From Phoronis australis (taxonomy: Eukaryota > Phoronida > Phoronidae), in the NCBI GenBank assembly GCA_002633005.1, contig NMRA01001084.1:1-58472 (forward strand): 58,472 nt of DNA, read 5' to 3'. A program made the position numbers and the translations under genes. Positions 12,412-23,100 of the stretch are shown here, one piece after another. The first letter of the stretch is position 1. The number at the start of each line of letters is the position of its first letter. The notes under the pieces were generated by a model that did no database searches, had not been told where the DNA came from, and worked only from the letters and a program-made list of their open reading frames with translations.

Positions 12412-15400
12412 TTTAAAAATTGCACCTTTTAACTGTAGAGGGTTAGGAACTCTGTCAAAAAGACGAGATGTTTTCTGATATATAAGGCAGCATGCGTACA
12501 ATATTTTCTGCCTACAAGATACTCACTTTACTGTTGCGGAAGAACCCATAATTCTAGCTCAGTGGGGATACGACTGTTTTTTTCAGTCATGGTCGAAGTG
12601 ATGCCAGGGGTGTTGCCATCTTGTTTAACAATTTGGTCCAAGATTTTCACCCTGATTGTCACAATTATATCTCCGTAAATAACCCTAAAGCGCGTGACCA
12701 AAGGCTGGAGATGACGGTGGCTCTTGATCTGACGGACCCATGGCGTGTTTATCATCCCTCAGCGGAAAAGTTTACATGGTCCAGGACAAATCCAGTCAAA
12801 AGGGATAGGTTAGATTATTTTCTTGTTACCCAACAATTACTCTCGCGTATCGAAAAGGTGGAAATACAGTCGGGCTACCGATCGGACCATAACAACGTCG
12901 TCTTAACTATAATTACGCTTGTAATTACGAGCGTGAATTAAATTGCAGGAGTGTCGCCGTACAATTACGCTCGTAAATTAAATGGGGAAAAGTTTCGCCG
13001 TAAAATTACGCTCGTAATTACGAGCGTAAATTAAATTGCAAAAGTGCTGCAGTAAAATTACGCTCGTAAATTAAATGGGGGAAATGTCGCCGTAAATTAC
13101 GCTCGTAAAATACCTTAAGAACGTTCCAAATTTAAACCAATCAGTGTTGACCTAACATACACGACTGTTGCTAGGCATCTTGTTCTTGCACAATCGCTGA
13201 CATTGCAGCAGCGATTTGATCCACCATGATTCAGCGCTCTAATCGTAGACATGTAACCCGTCAGTAAATAAGTATTTCCATGAGCACGCGCGACCGTGGA
13301 TTGTAAAACCCAATGTCATTGGCTAAGAGTTCATACTAAATTACGAGCGTAATTTTTGCGCCGTAAGGAATTAAATTACGCTCGTAATTTTACTGCGTAA
13401 TTAACGACGTAAATAACGGCGTAATGTATATGATTACGCTCGTATTTTTCCGGCGACACTTTCCCCCCAACGGCCCATCATACTATACAAATAACTACGT
13501 TCAAAAAAGGACCGGGGATTTGGAAATTTAATAACTCACAGGTAAAAGCCAAAGAATATATTAATCTCGTCAAGAATGAGATTTTGTGTATGAAAAAACA
13601 ATATGCTCTTACAGTATGCGATTTGAACAAAATACAAGAAAGTGACTCTGATAATCTTTAGTTTTATGTATCTGATCAATTGTTTTTGGAGACGTTATTG
13701 CTAAATTTTCGAACGGCAACTATTCCATATTGTACCTCTAAGAAAAAAGAAAAAAATAGAAAAGGAAAAGACATGGAAGATCAGTTAATGTCCTTACAAG
13801 ATAGGTGCAATGAGAGTGACGATACTGAAATTGCTGTTCTATTGGAAAATAAGAAGTCGGAATATGAGGATTATCGCAGAGAATACATGCATGGAGTAAT
13901 GGTCAGATCGAGAGCCAACTGGGTTGAAAATGGCGAAAAACCAACCAAATATTTTTTGTGCATTAGAAAAACGAAATTTTGTGAATAAGTATGTAACTAA
14001 GCTACTAAGCTCCAATAACGATATTATCAAGGAACAATCCGCTATCCTCTCTGAGATCACTTCTTTTTATAAAAAATTATACTCCTGTAAAGACGGCGAC
14101 CTTGTTGATGTTAATTTAAATGAATTTTTGGCATCAATGCCTAAACTGAACCAGTCTAACCGAGTCGAACTTGAAAAAATTATCACTTGAAGGAAACTCA
14201 TGCAACTCTGAAAGATTTAAAAAACAACAAAAGTCCTGTCCCAGATGGTTTCACAATAGAGTTTTTAATTTTTTTGGCCAGACCTTAGTAATAAATATTA
14301 TTTGTTCCGATCTTTTGAAGAAGGTATCAATAATGGAGAATTATCTACAATGCAAAAACATGGTATTTTCTCCATAATACCAAAATAAAATAAACCAAGA
14401 GAATTCATAAAAAATTGGCGTCCAATTTCACCATTAAATATTACTTACAAATTTTGTCTGGTTGTATTGCAAAACGCCTAAAAGCGTCCTCGGACCCTTT
14501 ATTCACGAGAACCAACAAGGTTTCATGAAAGGCAGATATATTGGGGAAAACATAAGAATTTTATATGATGTAATTCAATTTTTAGATTGTAAACCCTTTC
14601 CCGGACTCCTCTTTATGATCGATTTTGAAAAAGCTTTCGACTCGGTTTCCAGGTCTTTGAGCCTCAAGGCATTATTAAACTTTAACTTTGGCCCAAGGTT
14701 CATTGACACGGTCAAAACACTCAACAGCGAATCTTGTCTTTGTGATCTCCAACATGGATTTTTCTCTGAATTTTTTTTAAATGGGGAGAGGCTGTCGTCA
14801 AGAAGACCCTATTTCTCCTGACCTTTTTGTATTATGTGTAGAAATATTGGGTAATTTAATTCGTCGGGATGATGGCATTACTGGGATCAGGATAGGTGTT
14901 TCTGAGTTTAAACTGATCCAGTACGCTGACGACACTTGCTTAATTTTGGACGATTCTGAGTTATCTCTTAGATCATCTTTGAATTTAATAGACCAATTTG
15001 CGAAATTTCTGGTTTGAAGCCAAACATCGAGAAAACAAGATGTGTTTGGATTGGTTCAAAAAAGACTCTGACGAAAAACTTTGTGTCAATGAGAACCTGT
15101 TATGGACCAACAAACTTTTCATGTCAGTTTTTGGGAATCAACTTCTCCACTGATTATAATACAATGACGGGTATTAACTATAGTTGCAGGCTTTTGGAAA
15201 TTAAGAAAATGGTGGGCTCTTGGTCAAGAAGAATTCTTACTGTTCTAGGTAAAATAACCGTGATTAAGACACTTTTATTGTCCAAAATTGTTCATTTACT
15301 TCAATCTCTCCCTAGCCCCTCCATTGACATGATTCAAGAATTAGAGCGAGTTTTCTTTGACTTCATTTGAAATGGGAAGAATGACAGAGTTAGCCGAAAT

Positions 15401-15450
15401 GAAATTGTACAAAATCAAGATCTTGGTGGTTTAAAAATGGTTTATGTTAG
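12412..15450 (+). pseudogene. LINE ORF2 remnant: AP endonuclease and reverse transcriptase
   Basis: The start resembles an AP-like endonuclease (FNCRGLGTLSKRRDVF, FCLQDTHF). An internal deletion leads to WRVYHPSAEKFTWSRTNP and the catalytic RSDHNNVVL. A later element interrupts it at 12912-13481. The frame resumes with a GPGIWKFNN-like segment, then RT motifs: NWRPISPLN, FMKGRYIGENIR, MIDFEKAFDSVS, a GCRQEDPISPDLF segment and the catalytic QYADDT near 14920-14940. Several frame changes and stops are present (for example near 13985, 14190 and 14820), so it is dead. Residue patterns (FLKGRFIGEN-like, LLIDFEKAFDS) point to the Tx1 branch of L1. Confidence 0.85.
12912..13481. mobile_element. Palindrome-rich non-autonomous element inside the LINE
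   Basis: About 570 bp flanked by the direct repeat ACTATA (12906-12911 and 13482-13487). It splits the LINE endonuclease just after RSDHNNVVLTI. It is built from repeated TTACGCTCGTAA modules: several direct copies of a GTCGCCGTA-AATTACGCTCG unit on the left, and inverted copies on the right ending CCGGCGACACTTTCC. The middle is unique sequence with CCAAT and ATTGG boxes. No open reading frame is seen. Confidence 0.7.
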
Positions 15451-17141
15451 TTTTTTATTAATGTTATTCTTTTTAAACGATGTATACTGTATTGTTTTAT
15501 GTGACATGTAATTATCGTGCTAAAGCAAAATAAAATATGAAAAAAAGATTTTTACCAGGAAACAATTGTACTTAACTTGTGCCCACATTTCATTTTTATT
15601 ACTGACAAGGAGCTAGATTAGTATAAAATCAGTTCCACCGAAATTGTCCAGAGATTCAAAATCTTCAGTTTGGTTATCATCATATTTGCACTTCTGTGTA
15701 TATTTCATAATTTGAATTCTAATAAAGATTAAACTTTAATGACACGTGAAATATTTAGTGTACTTGTAATGTGGAAAGATCAGGGATGGGCTCACAATGA
15801 ACATTTAACCAATTAAATTTCGCTGGCGATTAAAATCTACCACTGTTTTGATACTTCAAGTTAGATAAAAAGTTATCAACCCGTTCCTGGTAAGAAAAAA
15901 AAAACAAGTGGACAGAAGCATTAAAAATTAAATAACGAAAACCAATAATGAAACATATCGTTCCTTCGGAAGTGTCCCTATGTGAAGACAAACACAAGTT
16001 AACCTTTTTAGTCATTTTGTAATATTTATAATGTACCAAGTTAAAACTACTCTCCAGAGTTGCTGGCTGTAACTCTTCAAATGTCAGAGAAAACCAAATT
16101 AGGGGTACTAACAAAAACCATTGTTGAGACAGTAATGCTAGCTATTACCTTTCCACTTCATTAGCTCAGATCTATATCAATACAAAGGGCGTGCTCAATA
16201 AGCATCGTAAAAGTTGTCTGGGCGGTGACTAGTGTAAGCGAGAAATTCTCCACTTCTTTCAGTACATCGTCATCCATGTTTTAGGCATGATTAATGATTT
16301 GTCACATCCACTAGTTGTTTCACCACCTTGTGTGCCCTCTGTGGTTGGAGTTAAAAATTCAAAGAGACTCCCCATGGGAAGAGTCATGAATTGCTAAGTT
16401 CTCACGTCCACTGATGGTGCACAGAACTGTCCATATCATCAACATATTTTATGATGCAGTCTTTGGTTAAAGCTCCTATACTGAGACAAAATGCTCACCC
16501 GTGCATATGGGCTACTAAAAAGTGCCATTCTCTCTTGGACATACTAACAGAAAAAAAAACAAATCAAATTTCCTTGCATCAGGCTATTATTATAACTCCA
16601 GTCCAGGTTATTCAGTTCCAGCTAAAAATAGAACATTACATGATAGAATTACAATTAGCAATCAAAATCCATTACTATTTCTTAAATTTAACTACGTCCA
16701 GTACATTCTACAAGAGCACGATCTCACTGTCGCAGAATAACTACTCTGCACTGTCATGTGAATAACAGGAATCAGTGTGCGTCTGAGGCTGCATCCACTT
16801 TCACGACAGACGTCGCTCTAGTCGGCAGGCTGACGCGCTAGTGTTGGCTTACAAAGTAAAGGAGTGGGCTGCATCGAGTAGCTCACGCGTAACGCTAATA
16901 ATGCTAGCCGATTTAGCAGACTTCATGAACAATTTGTTTCCAACTTTTGACTCAAGATGAGCGAGGGTTGCAGCTTATCTTGTCTCAAAGATTTAAGTGA
17001 TGTAGAAGCAGCGTGGTGTTGACCCATAAATTAATTGAACCACTGGCATGAATTTTAGACTAGACGCACCAATTGACTCGTATCAACAATCCTTTAAATC
17101 ATTTACCAGATAGAGAAAGCTAATTGTTATTAATGCTCAAG

Positions 17142-20100
17142 TTATTCTCTATTTTGTTCACGTTTTAGTTTTGACAGAGCAGCGATTCTTTTGTCCCTCC
17201 ACTGGCGACGCTCTTGAAGTTTTTCGAGAGGCACCTTCGCACATAGTGCCTCGTGTATTTTTGTCATATTGTCACCCTTCCACTCAGGTGCAGGTCCAAA
17301 AGACTGTGTCAGCTTGTGAATGCTATCGCCGTAACGGTCGCAAAAACTCAGCCAACCTGTGAAATACAAATAAGCAAAGGTTAAAGCTAAATTTCGCATT
17401 AAAAACATCAACTTCGTCTTCAGGGGTATTTTGTCTTACCATGCAATGGCACTACGCTCTTATCATTTGTTTGAATAGAAAAAATATATCGCCTAAAATT
17501 CTGTTGATGGCCTGATACTACATTTGGTGACTGAAAACAAGCCCTCTAAGTGGTAAGACCGAAAAAGTAACACAATAAGACTGGTTTTATGTCAATATTT
17601 TGCCTTAAGGTAAATCTTCTGAAAGTGCGAATTAATTGCCCCTTTAAACAAACAGATCTTTTAAAGAGGTATGGGACGTTAGAAATAGACTATATTGTAG
17701 TTCTCTGCCACTGAAACACGTACTTGAATCCAACCTGTTCATTAGGTATTGTTACGGTTTGTTCGTAAAAATTTTGTGAATGTCAAAGCATTTTTCTTAT
17801 TGTTGAAACTTTCAAAAAAAAAACAACCTGTCAATTGCTTGCCACTTCGTTGATTTTTCTCCGGTAAGGCAAAGCACTGACATGTGCTTATTCGGTATGG
17901 CAAGACATTTTCCTTCTACGGAAAATATGACATTTGACCGTTGATGTAAACAAAACATTGGCGACTTCAAGAAGCAGCCAGTCCGTATTAAGAAGCAATT
18001 CATTAAGTCCTAACTGTTTAAAATTAATTGTAAAGGTATCGTAGTTTTCAAATGTAATCTAAAATGCACTTGTATTGAATGCTTTTTGGGAAATCGCCTG
18101 CTTCACTGGCTTGCCTCATACTGTGAAGTCGACTTCAGTTTCGGAGAACGACCACACATGATACTCTGCCGCTAATATCAATCTGATCAGTCAGCTGTTT
18201 CTCCAATGACTGTGAGTGCGCGCATTTCATGATAAGTGCGAAGAAGATTACAAATTCTGAGGAGACCCAGCCTAAAACTGGGAGTCTTCGAATTTTTGAG
18301 TACATGAGTTTTTTACTAAGATTCACAGGTACGTTCAGAGCTATGAATTGCACATTTGCCGAATTTTGGTAGTTCCTGCCTTTTGGTGCTGGTACTTTCG
18401 TCTCGTTTTCTACTTTTTTCGGAGTTTTTGTTTCTCTGAGGCGGACCTGTTTGCACTAACGGGGGAGCTCATTTGCGCCCCCCGAGCCCCCCCCCGGGTG
18501 CGCGCACGATTTTGTGATTTTTTCTGGAAATTCCTCGCAAGAAATAGTGAATGACTCTGTTGCAGACGTTGCGAGATGGTACTTTCGTCAGGATTGTTTA
18601 AAAGATATTTTTAACAAGCTTTCGCTTTCTATGCCACGAAATACATACCGACGCATGAGCATCAGACAAAAACTTAGCAACATTATTCAGTAGAAATTCT
18701 ATAACTTATGACATTGCAGTGTTTCTTCAGTCAAGTCAAACCAATATAAGCTGAACACAGTTTGGTCACAGCTTTGCCTTGTGGTTATCTCAAGATGGCG
18801 ATTGTAAGGACATTATGAGAATCACAAACCCGACCATGTCATGAATTTGAGAATACAAATGAATCAAAAAGCAGGAGATGAATGGACTGCTAGAGTGGCA
18901 TCAGGAGCAACTTAACTGATGCATTAATCTTTACTTGATATCCTAACTCATAATATACTACAAATTCACTGCACGGAAATTAAATATGAAGAGCAACACA
19001 GGGGTGGATACAGGATTTTGAGTTGGGGGGGGGCAGGGCAGAATAATCATAATTTTGCCACATGCATGCGCACAGCCTAAAATGTAGGGATGCAGGAATC
19101 TCGAATATCTGGGTTTGTGGGCCTTATTACTAAAAAAAAAACCCGGTAAATAGGGTTTGTTCAAGGCCTATGCATTGTGCATTGCCCACCCAAATGGTAT
19201 CTGGGAGAATTTTAGGGGGGGGGGGAGCATGAGAAGTTTATGACAAAAATGATGAAGTAGTCTTTGCTCACAAACCCTCGAAACTTTTCTGTCCAAGAAC
19301 AACAAAACAAACATTACTGCTGCAAATCATAACCAGTTATAGCGCACACTGCTCAATACAGGGGCTGTAAACCTACCATCTGCATTCAAGGAAGCAGTTT
19401 CCATGGGTCCCATGAAGGCATATCGCAGACCCAGTCCCTCACTCATACCAAGATCAATGTCTTCCACAGACATGACGTCATCCTAATGAAATATTGCCAA
19501 ATATTGAGCGACTACCCAACAATGTAGCAATTGTCAATTCCTAGACTGGAGTATAATTATCTCAGAAATAGGCATGCGAGCCTAAATACGTTAATTATAC
19601 CTTAATTAAAGTGTTAAAGGCTGTATTAACAGATTCAAATCCAAGTAGGTGTTCTTGTTTACCTATCAATTTTCCATTTCAGTACTCTGGTACATTCAAC
19701 GGTGGCTATATATTAAAGTACATCCCAAGGGATTCATTGAAATCAAATGAATTTCCTAATACTGTAAAAACAATTAATGATACGCACAGCGACAAGCCTC
19801 AAACATTCGGCAAGCAGAGCGTGTTGAAGGCGATTCAAAACAAATCCATAAATCTCCTTCTTCAGCACAACTGGTCGCTGTCCAACTTGCAGCCATATTT
19901 GACGAGCACGTTGTACAATAGTATCGTCAGTCCAGGGTGCACCACAAAGCTCTATGAGAGGGCAGTAGTATGGAGGATTGGTCTGGAATAATAACATTGT
20001 TTACAATGAGAAAAGTCAACATATTTTTTCCCAATACTGACTGTTCACAAGCGTTTTGGCTAACATTTTCGCTTGTAGCAAAGCGTAACTTTCTAAGGTG

Positions 20101-23100
20101 CTTTGTTGGAGGTTTGAGTTACCCCAAATTGCCAGGTTTTTTTATTAGCAATTCTGTAGCCAGAAGTAAACGTACAACATACACAGAGGAAGGAGGCCTT
20201 GTTTGTTTGTCGGTTGCATTAATCGATTTATGGTAGAGAATAAACGAGTTCTGAAAAATTTAACTGTAATTGGCGAAAAATTCAAGTGTTGCGAAAATGC
20301 CCTCCTTGGGGACAACTCATTTGTCTGGCTAAAACGCTAGCATTTTCGCAAGGCGTTATCCAGTGAAACTGCGACCGTTTTGTCACTCTTGTGAACCTAT
20401 ATTAGACCCAAAATTTGATATCAAATGTAAATTAAACCCACCTAGTATAATGAACGAGCTATAAGCCCGCCATTCATAAAAACGGCTTAGGCCCACTAAT
20501 AGCTATGAACTGTCGTGTTCATCACACAGAATTAGAGGTGATATCGGGACTTAGAAATAACTGCTAGTGTTTTTGCCACTCTTGTGAGCATTATATTACA
20601 CAGAAAATTTGACATTAAAAGGAAATCAAACCAACCTTATATATACCTCAGCCTATTAAAACATCTATGAACTCCCCTTCCTCAAAAATGGATCGACCAC
20701 TTAGAACATTGGTCTCGACTGTCTTGCTCATTGCTCAGCAAACTGAAGGTGATTGCCGGGCTCGGAAAGAATTGGCTGTTTGTTATTGCATTAGAGCAAG
20801 CTCAACAAGTTGGTTTGTTACAACAAGCATGACCTCAAGCAATAATGATTTCCCACTTCTTTCAAAATCAACAAAACAATTTTAATCCGAGTAAGTAACA
20901 ATTAAGTTGAAACCAGCTGTAGAGCATAAGTGGTCTAAACCGAAAGTTTGTTTCTTTTCAAAACCGGTAAAACAATGTAAAAAAATTATTGCCCAACTTC
21001 TGAACTTCATGAAAGATCCAGTTTTATTGTTAATAAAAGAAGATTTAATACTTTCCTTTTGGACCTTCTCTGCTGTCAAAAATTTGGACTTAAATAAGGA
21101 TTTTGGTTTTACTTGGCCACATAAAGTAATCCCCTTTTTTCATCTCAACAAAGATCGAACTAGTTCCATGAAAAGGACCCTTGTAGTGATCTCTTCCCAG
21201 CCATTTCAGTTTCAAAACCATACTCACAGGATGTGACACCATCATCTGACTACGATGTTTCATGTTCTCAGAAATCTTAGATGGACGAATCATACTTGTT
21301 GAACTTGACAGAATCATCTTGTCAGACGCAACTTCATCTAACTGCAGGAACACCTTCTTCTTTAATTCAAGATTTTCAGGCACACACTCCTGGACAATGA
21401 GAAAATAAAAACTCACCAGTACTGACTCAGTCTAATGGTAGTAGCGGCAGAGAAGTTTAAAATGATTAAAGCATTATTCGTCTTTTTGTAAAAACACGAA
21501 AAAAGTCGTTAGTCCAGCATATTGTAACCAAAATTGGTAAACTTTTACTGCAAGAATATTATTTAGGCCAAAAATTCACAATTGGTTCTAGTCTAAGCTT
21601 GGCGTATTTTAAAACCTAAACTTCATTGCTTGAAGAAATAAAAAATGCCATTTGCATCACTTATATCGAAGTTCTTTTTTAAAATTTACTCAAATCTATG
21701 TATTAAGACAGCACTTGAAAAAGTGGCTGGCTTAGCAACTTAACGACAATCACCTCGTTTATAAACTTCATTGATTAAAAATGAGGTTCCAAAGCAAGTA
21801 GCTCAGTTTTTAGTCAAAAAGAAAACAGGCCAGATCTCAGGGAATATCATTTTTGGCCTTGTATCTGTTCTCTGTTTCATCCATTATCAAAAGTTTTGTA
21901 GTTGGCGACAAGGGGGCTTTTTGATAAAAAGTCACTTAAGACTCAAGTCATAAATTTAGTCTTGCCCTCCGCACACCTATTTCTGAAAAATTATTAAATC
22001 TCACTTGAGAAAAAGTGCAACGCAGAGCGTTGAAATGCGCCCACAACTGCACCGCAAACGGTGTGCGTCTAGGGGTGTTTATTTGTATAATAAAATGGCC
22101 ATTAGGTGGCTCAAAATACATTGAACCCATCCAAAATGCGAAGGAGTCGTTGTCTCCCACAATTATTTGCCAAATTTAATGAAAATCCGTTAAAGAACTC
22201 ACAAAGATACAAAGGCAAGGTTAAAAAAAGCCATTAGGAACCGCAGTAGTTGAATCTATCCATCTGTTATCAAGTTAATAGAAATAAAATTGTAAAATTT
22301 CAAAGGCATTTTGCACGGTGTTTAGGAGATACAGCCGCAGATGCGAAAAATGTCACTAGGAGGCACCACAGTAATTGGACCCGTTTGAAAATCCATGTTA
22401 GTCATGCTCTTGTCAGTAGGAACACATCTGCCAGTTTTCGTAATGATTCTTTGCGCGGCTTGGCACATACGGAAGCAAACAACAAAAAAGACTAAAAAGT
22501 TATTAAAATGGTCATTGGTTGGTGCAGAATACCTTGAATCCATCACAAAAAGGAGAGATGCTGTCGTCTTCATAATAGACATTTGTTTGCCCAATTTCAC
22601 GAAAAAGCAGGCCCGTAGCCAGGGGGGTTCCATTGAACCCCCCGCGGAAAAAGTCGAGCCCAAGCCTATCCGTTAGCGATGGGGTATAGATGCCCAACAA
22701 CAGTAACAACAACAAAATTGTTGTAGCTACTGGTAGTATTAACTATATTTATGACTAAGTTAGACGAATTTGCTTCTGATTCAAAGCGCTCAAGGCCCAA
22801 ATTCACCCGAGTTGTATTTGCGCTGATGACAGGATCGTACAGACGATTAAAGGAGGCTTTATGTAACTCATTGGCATTAAACGTGCGTGGTTGCAACACC
22901 ATTTTCATCGCTGTTAAATTACGTGCGTAAGTTGATTCTTGTTAGAGGCGTAAAGTAATTATTTACGCCGTAAAATAATTATTACATTACGACGTAAAGT
23001 AAGTATTTGCGCGCTAAAAGTTACCTTACGCCGCAAATATTTACTTTACGCCGCAAATAATTACTTTATGCCACAAATAATTTATTTATGCCGCACTTAA

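Larger units (their letters stand above)
11083..15548 (+). mobile_element. Degenerate Tx1/L1-type non-LTR retrotransposon (LINE)
   Basis: About 4.5 kb (3.9 kb without its own insertion). It has an ORF1-like remnant, an endonuclease remnant and a reverse transcriptase remnant in order on the plus strand, ending in an A-rich tail (taaaatatgaaaaaaag). Frameshifts and stops break both reading frames. The flanks 10640-11082 and 15549-16260 continue one another by comparison with the uninterrupted repeat at 7200-8640, which fixes both ends within a few bases. Any target duplication is masked by A runs. The coding part stops shortly after the RT region (GGLKM) and passes straight into 3' sequence, so the C-terminal part of ORF2 is missing. 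Confidence 0.85.
10640..16260. repeat. Dispersed repeat X, copy split by the LINE
   Basis: The left part 10640-11082 and right part 15549-16260 align to the continuous copy at 7200-8640. The junction is at the equivalent of CTCGTTTAACCA / GATTTTT. The paired copies give the pre-insertion sequence of the LINE target. Confidence 0.65.

Noticed and set aside
12050-12416. Hydrophobic open frames that look like membrane proteins
   Set aside because: They fall in the T-rich spacer between ORF1 and ORF2 of the dead LINE, and show no family resemblance.
20667-20885. Shared open frame in intron 3 of both CRYL1 copies ([13 protein letters not shown]...) as a nested gene
   Set aside because: The whole tract is near-identical at non-coding positions too, so conservation of the frame carries no coding evidence.
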